Shown here: positions 19,363 through 27,466 of the stretch, piece after piece | How positions within the stretch are numbered: the first letter of the stretch is position 1 | Layout of the letters: each line of letters begins with the position of its first letter | Source of the DNA: Micromonospora sp. WMMD1120 | GTDB taxonomy: Bacteria > Actinomycetota > Actinomycetes > Mycobacteriales > Micromonosporaceae | NCBI RefSeq assembly: GCF_029626235.1 | Contig: NZ_JARUBO010000005.1 | Coordinates: 3,380,501-3,444,500, forward strand | Direction of reading: 5' to 3' | Length of the DNA stretch: 64,000 nucleotides | The notes under the pieces: generated by a model | Told to the model about the DNA's origin: nothing | The model's database searches: none | Seen by the model: only the letters and a program-made list of their open reading frames with translations | Program-made: the position numbers and the translations under genes

Positions 19363-20205
19363 TCAGCGGCGGTGTGCGAAGAGCGCGCGATAGTCGGAGC
19401 TGCCCCGGAACCACTGCAGGCCGGTGGGGCCGGCGGCGTACAGCGCTGTGGCGTAGGCGTCGGCGATCGCCAGGTCGGGCCCCGTGACGGTGGCGGCCAC
19501 CAGATGGTCGGCCGGATCACCGGTGTGCGGGTCCACCACGTGCCCCTGCCGCCCGGTCACACCGGAGGTGCCGACCGCCCCGTCGGTCATCTCCAGCATC
19601 AGTGGCGCGCGTTCGGGCGCGGTCGGGTGGTGCACCGCCACGCGCCACGGGCCACCGTGTGGGGCGCGGCCACGGACCACCAAATCGGCGCCGGTGAGGA
19701 CGGCGTAGTCGTGGACGCCCGCCGCGCGCAACCGCGCGGCGGCACGCTCCACCGCCCATCCGTTGAGCAGGCCGCCCGGGTCGAAGCCGCCGGGCACCGC
19801 CCAGGCGTCGAACCATCCGTCGGTGGCCGCCCGCATGGCGGCGCAGCGGTCCACCAGCTCGGCGAGCGGTGGGTACGAGTCCGGGCTGATCTCGCCCCGG
19901 CGCAGGCGGGAGACCAGGCTCTCCGGACGATTGGGGCCGTAGGTGAGATCGATCGCACGCAGCTCCGCGACGCTGTCCCGCAGCGCCTCGCCGACGCCCC
20001 GGCGGCCGAGCCACTCGGGGGCGTTGAGCAGCAGGGTGTATTCGGCGGTCGCGGTGCGGACGGTGTGCTGCACCGCGATCCGGCCCTCCGCTGCGGGACC
20101 GGGCTCCATGCGGTGCCGGCGGCTGCCGAGCCGGAGGTCCGGCCGGCGGCTGCGAAACGCGGACAGGTCCGGCCAGCGGGTCCGCGGCTGCTCGTCGGTG
20201 CGCAT
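19363..20205 (-). CDS. apbE: FAD:protein FMN transferase (ApbE-like)
   Basis: 280-residue ApbE-family protein; the family flavinylates target proteins by transferring FMN from FAD to Thr or Ser. Visible motifs: FDPGGLLNGWAVERA (family DPGGxxKG; the usual Lys is Asn here), GDLVV-like ADLVVRG, TSGVTGRQGHVVDP and the Mg-binding ADAYATALYAAG. No lipobox is seen, so it is probably cytoplasmic. ATG at 20205 follows AAGGGGG. No flavoprotein target is adjacent. Confidence 0.8.
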   Translation of the reverse strand: MRTDEQPRTRWPDLSAFRSRRPDLRLGSRRHRMEPGPAAEGRIAVQHTVRTATAEYTLLLNAPEWLGRRGVGEALRDSVAELRAIDLTYGPNRPESLVSRLRRGEISPDSYPPLAELVDRCAAMRAATDGWFDAWAVPGGFDPGGLLNGWAVERAAARLRAAGVHDYAVLTGADLVVRGRAPHGGPWRVAVHHPTAPERAPLMLEMTDGAVGTSGVTGRQGHVVDPHTGDPADHLVAATVTGPDLAIADAYATALYAAGPTGLQWFRGSSDYRALFAHRR

Positions 20206-20344
20206 CGCATTCGCCCCCTTGCGCGAGACGCCGTGTCGTCCCGACCGGCGTTGGTCGGTAGGCCCCCGTGACCCACTGACCATCACGGTAGGCAGCGGAG
20301 ATGACCGCCTCATGAGTCTTGGCTGAGAGGGTGCTGTGCATTCC

Positions 20345-20366
20345 GGCGTCCCACTTTCTGGACGCC
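20345..20366 (+). other. hairpin upstream of leuB
   Basis: GGCGTCC/GGACGCC, 7 bp with an 8-base loop, about 70 bases before the leuB start. No T-run, so it is not a simple terminator. Confidence 0.4.
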
Positions 20367-20434
20367 ACGTACCGGGAGGCGGGACAGGGACGTACCGTTG
20401 CCGGGACGGAACCGTTGAGCAGAGGAGTGCGGTC

Positions 20435-21466
20435 GTGGCGCGGATCGCTGTGGTGGCCGGGGACGGCATCGGGCCCGAGGTGGTCGCGCAGGCCCGCAAG
20501 GTCCTCGACGCGGTCCTGCCCGACGTGCAGGCCACCGAGTACGACCTCGGCGCCGCCCGCTGGCACCGTACCGGAGAGGTCCTGCCCGACTCGGTGCTGG
20601 CCGAGCTGGCCGGGCACGACGCGATCCTGCTCGGCGCGGTCGGCGACCCGACCGTTCCGCCGGGGGTGCTCGAGCGGGGTCTGCTGCTCAAGCTGCGGTT
20701 CGCCTTCGACCAGTACGTCAACCTGCGCCCGTCCCGGCTCTGGCCCGGCGTCACCGGCCCGCTGAACACCGTGAAGCCGGGCGAGGTCGACCTCGTGGTG
20801 GTGCGCGAGGGCACCGAGGGTCTCTACGCCGGGGCCGGTGGCTCGCTGCACCGGGACACCCCCGCCGAGGTCGCCACCGAGGAGAGCCTGAACACCCGGC
20901 ACGGCGTGGAGCGGGTCATCCGTGACGCGTTCGCCCGCGCCAATCGCCGGGAGCGGCGCAAGGTGACGCTCGTGCACAAGACCAACGTGCTGACCCACGC
21001 GGGCTCGCTGTGGTCGCGCGCTTTCGACGCGGTCGCCGCCGAACACCCGGACGTCGCCACCGAGTACCAGCACGTCGACGCGGCGGCCATGTTCCTGGTC
21101 ACCCAGCCGCAGCGCTACGACGTGGTGGTCACCGACAACCTCTTCGGCGACATCCTCACCGACATCGCCGCCGCGGTGACCGGCGGGATCGGGCTGGCCG
21201 CCAGCGGGTGCATCAACCCCGAGGGGGCGTACCCCTCGATGTTCGAGCCGGTGCACGGCTCGGCGCCGGACATCGCCGGGCAGGGCGTGGCCGATCCGGT
21301 CGCCGCGGTGCTCTCCGCCGCGCTGCTGCTGGAACAGCTCGGGCACGGCGAGGCCGCCGCCCGGGTGAACGCGGCGGTCGCCGCCGAGCTGGCCGGTCGG
21401 ACTCCGGGCGTGACGCTGCGTACCGAAGAGGTGGGCGACCGGCTCGCCGCCCACGCCGTAGCCTGA
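20435..21466 (+). CDS. leuB: 3-isopropylmalate dehydrogenase
   Basis: 343-residue NAD-dependent enzyme that oxidatively decarboxylates 3-isopropylmalate in leucine synthesis. It begins [16 protein letters not shown]; the substrate Arg region is LRPSRLWP, the catalytic Lys is in LVHKTNVL, and the metal-binding Asp residues lie in [17 protein letters not shown] at 20435 has AGAGGAG 7 bases upstream. It is monocistronic here: a hairpin follows and ilvE has its own leader. Confidence 0.95.
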   Translation: MARIAVVAGDGIGPEVVAQARKVLDAVLPDVQATEYDLGAARWHRTGEVLPDSVLAELAGHDAILLGAVGDPTVPPGVLERGLLLKLRFAFDQYVNLRPSRLWPGVTGPLNTVKPGEVDLVVVREGTEGLYAGAGGSLHRDTPAEVATEESLNTRHGVERVIRDAFARANRRERRKVTLVHKTNVLTHAGSLWSRAFDAVAAEHPDVATEYQHVDAAAMFLVTQPQRYDVVVTDNLFGDILTDIAAAVTGGIGLAASGCINPEGAYPSMFEPVHGSAPDIAGQGVADPVAAVLSAALLLEQLGHGEAAARVNAAVAAELAGRTPGVTLRTEEVGDRLAAHAVA

Positions 21467-21487
21467 CTGTCCCGACCGGGAGGGACG

Positions 21488-21508
21488 GGCGGCCCGACAG
21501 GGGCCGCC
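21488..21508 (+). terminator. leuB terminator-like hairpin
   Basis: GGCGGCCC-GACAG-GGGCCGCC, a perfect 8-bp stem 21 bases after leuB; no T-run. Confidence 0.5.
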
Positions 21509-21578
21509 GGGGCGGCCGGTATCGCCCGACCGGCGCTACCCGCTGAACGACCGTTCGGGGTAGGTTTCTGGCACAGCC

Positions 21579-21632
21579 ATGTCGGTGTGCGGTCCCGCAT
21601 GCCGTTGTCCCCCAGGGAGGTCAGCGCGATGA
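21579..21632 (+). CDS. Cys-containing upstream ORF before ilvE
   Basis: 17-codon [20 protein letters not shown], whose TGA overlaps the ilvE ATG as ATGA. Three of 17 residues are Cys. A TAGGTT hexamer lies 12 bases upstream. The ilvE ribosome-binding site (GGGAGG) lies inside it. Translation is not proven. Confidence 0.3.
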   Translation: MSVCGPACRCPPGRSAR

Positions 21633-22726
21633 GCGGTGGTGACAAGATCGATTTCGAGATCCGTCCGAGTGCCGCGCCGGTATCCGCCGCCGACCGGGCC
21701 GCACTGCTGGTAAACCCCGGTTTCGGTCGGGTCTTCACCGACCACATGGTCACCGTCCGTTACGCCGACGGCAAGGGGTGGTACGACGCCCGGGTGGAGG
21801 CGCGCGCCCCGATCCCGATGGACCCGGCCAGCGCGGTGCTGCACTACGCGCAGGAGATCTTCGAGGGGCTCAAGGCGTACCGCACCTCCGACGGTGGCGT
21901 GACGATGTTCCGGCCGGACGCCAACGCCGCCCGCTTCGCCGCGTCCGCGCAGCGGATGGCGATGCCGGTGTTGCCGGCCGAGGCGTTCGTCGACTCGTTG
22001 CACCGGCTCATCGAGATCGACAGGGAGTGGATCCCCACCGGCGAGGACGGCAGCCTCTACCTGCGGCCGTTCATGTTCGCCAGCGAGGTCTTCCTCGGCG
22101 TCCGCCCGGCCAACGAATACCTCTACATGGTGATCGCGTCGCCGGTCGGCGCGTACTTCACCGGTGGCGTCAAGCCGGTCACGGTCTGGGTCTCGCCGGA
22201 CTACACCCGGGCCGCGCCCGGCGGCACCGGCGCGGCCAAGTGCGGCGGCAACTACGCCGCGTCGCTCGCGGCCCAGGCGGAGGCGATCGAGGCCGGCTGC
22301 GACCAGGTCGTCTTCCTCGACGCCGTCGAGCGCCGGTTCGTCGACGAGTTGGGCGGGATGAACGTCTTCTTCGTCTACGACGACGGCACAGTGGTCACCC
22401 CGCCGTTGACCGGCACGATCCTGCCCGGCATCACCCGCGACGCCGTCCTCACGCTGGCGGAGGCCGCCGGGCACCCGGTCGAGGAGCGGCCGGTCAGCTT
22501 CGCCGACTGGCAGGCCGACGCCGCCAGCGGCCGGCTCCGCGAGGTGTTCGCCTGCGGCACCGCCGCGGTGATCACCCCGATCGGTGGTGTGCGCTTCCCC
22601 GACGGCGAGTTCCTGATCGGTGGTGGGGAACCCGGCTCGGTCACCATGGCGCTGCGCCAGCAGTTGGTCGACATCCAGCGCGGCAAGGCGGCCGACACGT
22701 ACGGCTGGGTGCGGCGCGTCCTCTGA
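21629..22726 (+). CDS. ilvE: branched-chain amino acid aminotransferase
   Basis: 365-residue PLP enzyme that transfers the amino group from glutamate to the 2-oxo acids of Val, Leu and Ile. It is the long actinobacterial fold-type IV form. The PLP Lys is K204 (AAKCGGNYA); downstream motifs are [16 protein letters not shown] and [15 protein letters not shown] at 21629 has AGGGAGG 8 bases upstream. A short upstream ORF overlaps the start. Confidence 0.95.
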   Translation: MSGGDKIDFEIRPSAAPVSAADRAALLVNPGFGRVFTDHMVTVRYADGKGWYDARVEARAPIPMDPASAVLHYAQEIFEGLKAYRTSDGGVTMFRPDANAARFAASAQRMAMPVLPAEAFVDSLHRLIEIDREWIPTGEDGSLYLRPFMFASEVFLGVRPANEYLYMVIASPVGAYFTGGVKPVTVWVSPDYTRAAPGGTGAAKCGGNYAASLAAQAEAIEAGCDQVVFLDAVERRFVDELGGMNVFFVYDDGTVVTPPLTGTILPGITRDAVLTLAEAAGHPVEERPVSFADWQADAASGRLREVFACGTAAVITPIGGVRFPDGEFLIGGGEPGSVTMALRQQLVDIQRGKAADTYGWVRRVL

Positions 22727-22736
22727 CCCGGACGCC

Positions 22737-22766
22737 GGTCGGCCCGTCCGCACGGACGGGCCGACC
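22737..22766. terminator. ilvE / phosphatase bidirectional terminator
   Basis: Perfect 13-bp stem (22737-22749 with 22754-22766) and GCAC loop, between convergent genes. Confidence 0.75.
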
Positions 22767-22775
22767 GCGCGGGGT

Positions 22776-23522
22776 CTACGCCTCGTCCAGCAGGTGGTCG
22801 CGCAGCGCCGCGAGCTGCTCGTCGGTCACCCCGGCGTGACGCAGGTACGCCTCGACCGAGCCGTGCCCCTCGCGCAGCTCGTCCAGGAAGATCTGCATCG
22901 CCTCGGCGGGTGAGCTGAGAAACGGCGCCGGGATGTCCACGCCGTCCGGCTTGATCGAGGCCAGCCAGGCGCTGTACCGCGCCGACGCCTCGGTGCTCAG
23001 CGCGTAGTCGGCGGTGATGTCGGCGTCGTCGACGCCGAGCACGGCGAGGGTCAACGCGCAGACGATGCCGGTGCGGTCCTTGCCGGCCACACAGTGCACC
23101 ACCACCGGCGCGTTGGCGGAGTCGGCGATCAACCCGACCGCCTCGGCCAGCCCGGCGGTGCCGGTCTGGGCCAGATCCGCGTACCGGTCCGCCAGGTAGC
23201 GGGCCAGGCTGGTGCCCGACTCGTGCGGTGTGGCCGACCAGTCGTCGTGCTCGGGGTGAATGTGCCGGTAGCTCAGCCCCTGGTACGCGGGCACCCGCCC
23301 GTCCCGCTCCACCTCGGTGGGGCGACGCAGGTCGATGACGGTGCGGATACCGATCGCCGCGAACGCGTCGGCGTCCTGCTCGGTCAGGCGGTGCAGCGAG
23401 TCGGAGCGGAAGAGGCGACCCCGGCGTACCGTTCGGTCGTCGTGGCCGAGATAGCCACCGACGTCGCGGAAGTTGAAGGTGGCGGGCAGCGAGGTCTGAC
23501 GGTTGTCGTCGATGGCGTCCAC
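22776..23522 (-). CDS. tyrosine phosphatase family protein
   Basis: 248-residue phosphatase of the MptpB/PTP-DSP type. The P-loop is HCVAGKDRTG with catalytic C144 and R150; the Lys and Asp in the loop are typical of the bacterial group with tyrosine and phosphoinositide phosphatase activity. N-terminal NFRDVGGY is also typical. GTG at 23522 lies 6 bases after a -10-like TACCGT on the minus strand, suggesting a leaderless mRNA; GTG at 23528 is the alternative. No ribosome-binding site is seen for either. Confidence 0.88.
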   Translation of the reverse strand: MDAIDDNRQTSLPATFNFRDVGGYLGHDDRTVRRGRLFRSDSLHRLTEQDADAFAAIGIRTVIDLRRPTEVERDGRVPAYQGLSYRHIHPEHDDWSATPHESGTSLARYLADRYADLAQTGTAGLAEAVGLIADSANAPVVVHCVAGKDRTGIVCALTLAVLGVDDADITADYALSTEASARYSAWLASIKPDGVDIPAPFLSSPAEAMQIFLDELREGHGSVEAYLRHAGVTDEQLAALRDHLLDEA

Positions 23523-23536
23523 GTTCACACGGTAAC

Positions 23537-23563
23537 GGCCGGTGGGGTCGCGCCCCACCGGCC
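23537..23563 (-). terminator. terminator of the PRC-barrel gene
   Basis: Perfect 11-bp stem (23537-23547 with 23553-23563), 5-base loop, just after the PRC-barrel stop. Confidence 0.7.
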
Positions 23564-23577
23564 GACGGGTCGGATGG

Positions 23578-24036
23578 TCACCGTGCCGTGCCGGGCGGCA
23601 GCGCGCCGTACGTCTCGTCGTAGTAGCCGCCCAGCCGATCCCGGTAGGTCGGGTCGCTGTGGCTGGCCTCGTCGTACTCCGGTGCGGCCTTGATCTGGTC
23701 CCGGGTCCGGTCGACGGAGACGGTGCGCTGGTCGTGGTTCACCTGGTTGACGGTGCCGGCGGGCAGCATCACCTTCTTGCCGAAGATCCATGGCCCGGTG
23801 TCCACGACCAGGTAGCTGCCACCCACCTCGTGGCTGGCGCTGTCGATCTTGCCGACGCCGCCGTCGGTCGCCTCGACCTTGTAGCCCACCAGGTCGGCGT
23901 CGGCGACGCCGGCCTGGTCCCGGTAGCGCCAGGGGTCGAACATGCCGGTCGGCGCGCCCCCGGGCACCGTGCCCTGGTCGCCGTCACGCAACGGGTCCGG
24001 CCCGGCGTGGGTGGCGTGCGGATCGATCCTGTCCAT
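23578..24036 (-). CDS. PRC-barrel domain protein
   Basis: 152-residue protein. The first 40 residues are polar; a PRC-barrel (about residues 45-110, from DLVGYKVEATDGGVGKID to VDRTRDQI) follows, then a Tyr/Asp-rich tail. PRC-barrels occur in RimM, photosynthetic reaction centres and many small stress-associated actinobacterial proteins; no specific role can be assigned. ATG at 24036 follows AGGAGTG. Confidence 0.8.
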   Translation of the reverse strand: MDRIDPHATHAGPDPLRDGDQGTVPGGAPTGMFDPWRYRDQAGVADADLVGYKVEATDGGVGKIDSASHEVGGSYLVVDTGPWIFGKKVMLPAGTVNQVNHDQRTVSVDRTRDQIKAAPEYDEASHSDPTYRDRLGGYYDETYGALPPGTAR

Positions 24037-24163
24037 GCCGCTCACTCCTGACTGTCGACGAGCACCTCGTGTCCCCGCAGGAGCTACCCGGCCGCCGGGC
24101 ACGGGAAACGACGACGGATGTCCCGCTATGTGGGTTGTTCCTCCCAGATCCAGGAAGGGGTGG

Positions 24164-24169
24164 CAGAGT
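24164..24169 (+). promoter_or_regulatory. -10 element of the cimA leader
   Basis: CAGAGT, 7 bases before the leader GTG, the same spacing as in the ilvB leader. The -35 is not clear. Confidence 0.45.
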
Positions 24170-24176
24170 TACCGTC

Positions 24177-24209
24177 GTGACCAGCACCGCCCTGATTATT
24201 GCGACCTAG
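24177..24209 (+). CDS. cimA leader peptide (Ile-Ile)
   Basis: 10-codon ORF, VTSTALIIAT, with adjacent ATT ATT isoleucine codons, rare in this genome, and one Leu. A hairpin starts at its stop codon and a strong terminator follows, then cimA 81 bases downstream. This is the arrangement of an isoleucine-responsive attenuator, which fits an enzyme that feeds isoleucine synthesis. The GTG lies 7 bases from a -10-like hexamer, so translation may be leaderless. Confidence 0.7.
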   Translation: MTSTALIIAT

Positions 24210-24238
24210 CGCGCCGGCTCTCCCTCCGCCGAGCGCGC
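24209..24238 (+). other. cimA leader hairpin 1
   Basis: GCGCGCCGGC pairs with GCCG-GCGCGC (one bulged A), 9-base loop. It starts on the last base of the leader stop codon. Confidence 0.6.
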
Positions 24239-24268
24239 AGACCTCCCGCATCCGCGGGAGGTCTTTTT
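24239..24268 (+). terminator. cimA attenuator terminator
   Basis: Perfect 11-bp stem AGACCTCCCGC/GCGGGAGGTCT with ATCC loop and a run of five T (24264-24268). It ends 22 bases before cimA. Confidence 0.85.
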
Positions 24269-24290
24269 GTTGCTCCGAGAAAGGATCCTG

Positions 24291-25874
24291 ATGACGTTCC
24301 AGGTGTACGACACGACGTTGCGCGACGGCGCCCAACGCGAGGGACTCACCTACTCGGTGGTCGACAAGCTGGCGGTCGCCCGCCTGCTCGACGAGTTCGG
24401 TGTCGGCTTCATCGAGGGTGGATGGCCGGGCGCGGTGCCCAAGGACACCGAGTTCTTCCGCCGAGCGCGCACCGAGCTGAACCTGCGGCACGCCGTGCTC
24501 GTCGCGTTCGGCGCCACCCGCAAGGCGGGAGTGCCGGTCGCCGACGACCCGCAGGTGCGCGCCCTGCTGGACGCGGAGACCCCGGCGGTGGCGCTGGTCG
24601 CCAAGGCCGACATCCGGCACGTCGAGCGCGCGCTGCGCACCACCGGCGCGGAGAACCTGGCGATGATCCACGACACCGTCAGCCACCTCGTCCGCGAGGG
24701 CCGACGGGTCTTCGTCGACGGCGAGCACTTCTTCGACGGCTACCGGCACGACCCCGCGTACGGCGCGGCGGTGGTGCAGACCGCGCTGGCCGCCGGCGCC
24801 GAGCGGATGGTGCTCTGCGACACCAACGGCGGCATGCTGCCGTCCCAGGTGACCGCCGCGATCGTCGCCCTGACCGACACGCTCGGCATCGACGCGGGAC
24901 TGCTCGGCATGCACGCGCAGAACGACACCTCCTGCGCGGTCGCCAACACCGTCGCCGCCGTGGAGGCGGGCGTCCGGCACGTGCAGGGCACCGCCAACGG
25001 GTACGGCGAACGCCCCGGCAACGCCGACATCTTCGCGGTCGTCGCCAACCTTCAGCTCAAGCTGGGCATGCCCGTCCTACCGGAGGGTTGCCTGGCGCAG
25101 ATGGTGCGGGTCTCGCACGCCATCGCCGAGATCGCCAACATCGCCCCCGACACCCACCAGGCGTACGCCGGGGCCGCTGCCTTCGCCCACAAGGCGGGGC
25201 TGCACGCGAGTGCGATCAAGGTGGACCCGTTGCTCTACAACCACGTCGACCCGTCGGTGGTGGGCAACGACATGCGGATCCTGGTGACCGAGATGGCCGG
25301 CCGGGCCAGCGTCGAGCTCAAGAGCCGCGAGCTGGGGCTCGACCTGGCCGCCAGCCCGGACGCGCTGAACCGGGTCACCAAGCGGGTCAAGGAGTTGGAG
25401 GCCGGGGGCTGGTCGTTCGAGGCCGCGGACGCCTCGTTCGAGCTGCTGGTCCGCTCGGAGCTGCCGGAGGGCGGTCCGGTCCGGCCATTCACGCTGGAGT
25501 CGTACCGGGTGCTCGTCGAGCACCGCGAGGACGGTTCGGTGGTCTCCGAGGCCACCGTCAAGATCCGGGTACGCGGGGAGCGGGTGATCGCCACCGCCGA
25601 GGGCAACGGTCCGGTCAACGCGCTCGACGAGGCGCTGCGGACGGGGCTGGCCCGGCACTACCCCCAGCTGCGCGACTTCGAGTTGGCCGACTACAAGGTG
25701 CGCATCCTGGAGGGCAGCCACGGAACGGGGGCGGTGACCCGGGTGCTGCTGGAGACGGCCGCCGGCAGCGGCCGGGACTGGACCACGGTGGGCGTGCACC
25801 CGAACGTGGTCGAAGCGAGCTGGCACGCCCTGGTAGACGCCCTGACCTACGGCCTAGCCCCCACCCACGCCTAG
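24291..25874 (+). CDS. cimA: citramalate synthase
   Basis: 527-residue enzyme of the isopropylmalate/homocitrate synthase family. It condenses pyruvate with acetyl-CoA to (R)-citramalate, a threonine-independent route to 2-oxobutyrate and isoleucine. Motifs: YDTTLRDGAQREG (metal-binding Asp), the HAQNDTSCAVANT metal-binding His, GTANGYGERPGNAD, and a C-terminal LeuA-type allosteric domain. CimA rather than LeuA is indicated by the REGLTYSVVDKL and FIEGGWPGAVPKDTEFF motifs. ATG at 24291 follows GAGAAAGGA. Controlled by the leader attenuator. Confidence 0.93.
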   Translation: MTFQVYDTTLRDGAQREGLTYSVVDKLAVARLLDEFGVGFIEGGWPGAVPKDTEFFRRARTELNLRHAVLVAFGATRKAGVPVADDPQVRALLDAETPAVALVAKADIRHVERALRTTGAENLAMIHDTVSHLVREGRRVFVDGEHFFDGYRHDPAYGAAVVQTALAAGAERMVLCDTNGGMLPSQVTAAIVALTDTLGIDAGLLGMHAQNDTSCAVANTVAAVEAGVRHVQGTANGYGERPGNADIFAVVANLQLKLGMPVLPEGCLAQMVRVSHAIAEIANIAPDTHQAYAGAAAFAHKAGLHASAIKVDPLLYNHVDPSVVGNDMRILVTEMAGRASVELKSRELGLDLAASPDALNRVTKRVKELEAGGWSFEAADASFELLVRSELPEGGPVRPFTLESYRVLVEHREDGSVVSEATVKIRVRGERVIATAEGNGPVNALDEALRTGLARHYPQLRDFELADYKVRILEGSHGTGAVTRVLLETAAGSGRDWTTVGVHPNVVEASWHALVDALTYGLAPTHA

Positions 25875-25881
25875 AACTCCC

Positions 25882-26151
25882 ACCCTCCCCGCCCCGCCCC
25901 CACCTCGCCCCGTCCCCACCCCCCACCCCGCCCTCGCCCCGCCCCGCCCCGCCCCGCCCCCGCCCTCGCCCCGCCCCGCCCCCGCGATCTTGCACTTCCG
26001 GAAGTCCTTATGCGGCTTTTGGATACCTATGTCGCCACAGAAAGTGCAAGATCGCGCGGGAGAGCGCGGGAGAGCGCGGGAGAGCGCGGGGGAGCGCGGG
26101 AGAGCGCGGGGACGGGGCGCGGGAGGGCGCGGGGACGGGGCGCGGGGTGGG
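25882..26151. repeat. polypyrimidine/polypurine tract around palindrome B
   Basis: About 100 bases of CCCCGCC-type repeats left of the palindrome and 95 bases of GCGGGAGAGC-type 10-base repeats to its right, so the whole block reads as one large imperfect inverted repeat between convergent genes. Confidence 0.7.
25983..26056. repeat. intergenic palindrome B (GATCTTGCACTT type)
   Basis: Perfect 15-base arms CGCGATCTTGCACTT (25983-25997) and its complement (26042-26056), loop of 44 bases that is richer in A and T than its surroundings. Best-preserved member of the family. Confidence 0.9.
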
Positions 26152-27129
26152 TCAGGGGAGGGTCAGGGTGGCCAGGACGGGGCGGTGGTCGGTGTTGGGG
26201 AGGGGGAGGACGCGTACCGAGCGCACCGCGATGCGTCTGTCGACGAGCACGTGGTCGATGGTGACCGGGGGGATGAGGTCGCCGTCGTACGGACCCCAGG
26301 TGCCGGTCAGGCCCTCCCCGGCGGCGTCGGCGGCGTCGACGTAGCCGGTGGCCAGAAGGGCCCGTAGTGGACTGTGGTCGAGGGTCGCGTTGAAGTCCCC
26401 GGCGAGGATGCGCAGGCCGCCGTCCGGCGTGGCCGGTGGTTGCGCGGTCAGGTCCGCCCGCCAGGCGCCGACCTGGTCCAGCGCGTACGGCGCCGACGGG
26501 TGGGCCGACTCGACCCGTACCGGGGGCCCGCCCGGGACGCTGACCGTCCCGTACGCCTGGGTGAAACCCCAACCGTTCAGGTTGTGCCGCAGGCCGACGT
26601 CGCTGAGGGGCCATCGGGAGTAGAGCCCGGAGCCGGGGGTGCCGACCTCGGCGTTGAGCTGCCGGTGGGGCAGTAGCCGGTCGAGGCCGAGGCGGTCCAG
26701 GGCGGACTGCGCGTCCGGCGTGAACTCCTGCACGGTGAGCACGTCCACGTCGTGCCGCCGCACCAACTCCACCAGCGTCCGCGCGTCGGCGCCGCCGGCG
26801 AGCAGGTTGGCGGTGAGCAGCCGCACTGTCGGCCCGTCGGCGGCCGGCTGGCTGGCGGCCACCGCCCGCGGCGCGACGACGCCGAGCAGTGCCACCGCCG
26901 AGAGGGCCGCGAGCGCCGCCGGCCACCAGCGCCGCAGGGCGAGCGCGAGGAGCAGGGTCAGCACGCCGACCCCCGCGGCGTACGGCGTGAAGGCGAGCGC
27001 CTGCACCAGGGGCCCCCGGTCGAGGCCGATCAGCCGGACGGCGGCCCAGAGGGCGGTGGGCGCGACGGCCAGCCAGCAGAGCGCCGTGCCGAGCCGGGCG
27101 CTCCGCACGGACCGCACATCGACGATCAT
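26152..27129 (-). CDS. endonuclease/exonuclease/phosphatase-family membrane protein
   Basis: 325-residue protein: three hydrophobic helices in the first 95 residues, then an EEP domain with LLTANLL, VQEF, GDFNA and the C-terminal TDHRP, the Mg-binding and catalytic set. The catalytic domain probably faces outward, where relatives act as phosphodiesterases or nucleases. ATG at 27129 lies 7 bases after a -10-like TAGGAT on the minus strand, so it may be leaderless. A longer relative lies at 43684-45735. Confidence 0.88.
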   Translation of the reverse strand: MIVDVRSVRSARLGTALCWLAVAPTALWAAVRLIGLDRGPLVQALAFTPYAAGVGVLTLLLALALRRWWPAALAALSAVALLGVVAPRAVAASQPAADGPTVRLLTANLLAGGADARTLVELVRRHDVDVLTVQEFTPDAQSALDRLGLDRLLPHRQLNAEVGTPGSGLYSRWPLSDVGLRHNLNGWGFTQAYGTVSVPGGPPVRVESAHPSAPYALDQVGAWRADLTAQPPATPDGGLRILAGDFNATLDHSPLRALLATGYVDAADAAGEGLTGTWGPYDGDLIPPVTIDHVLVDRRIAVRSVRVLPLPNTDHRPVLATLTLP

Positions 27130-27466
27130 GACGGCAATCCTAGTCGGCCCGGCGAAACCATTTCGTGAATGGTCAGGGGTTCACATTTCACAATTATCTG
27201 ACGGTTGCCTGACAGCTTGGAAAAGTGAGATCAACTATTGACTCTCCGCTTTTTCTGGTGCTACGTTCCATCTGGCTAAAACGACGCAACTCTGAGTAGT
27301 AATACCAGCTCAGATGCGGTGTTGGTCGTTAACAATTCGACCCAAACCGGGGGTGGGGCAGCCGACTTTCCCCGCTTTGTTGTCGTCGCTCGCCTATTTC
27401 TGGGCAGCCATCCGTCCCGCCCCGCGGGTCGGCCGAATTCACCCGGTCACACAAGGGGGACCTGTC
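27130..27466. other. AT-rich divergent intergenic region
   Basis: 337 bases, clearly more AT-rich than the rest of the window. It holds the promoter at 27238-27267 and a CTGAG...CTCAG hairpin in the leader of the secreted-protein gene. No ORF of note and no riboswitch that I can recognise. Confidence 0.6.
27238..27267 (+). promoter_or_regulatory. promoter of the secreted-protein gene
   Basis: TTGACT (27238-27243), 18-base spacer, TACGTT (27262-27267). It predicts a leader of about 190 bases before the ATG at 27467. Confidence 0.6.

Noticed and set aside
26057..26150. Short G-rich 10-bp repeats as a CRISPR array
   Set aside because: No spacers, units too short and contiguous; low-complexity flank of palindrome B.
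27274..27466. c-di-AMP (ydaO-type) riboswitch in the leader of the secreted-protein gene
   Set aside because: Leader length and the secreted product suggested it, but I could not match the conserved ydaO sequence blocks.
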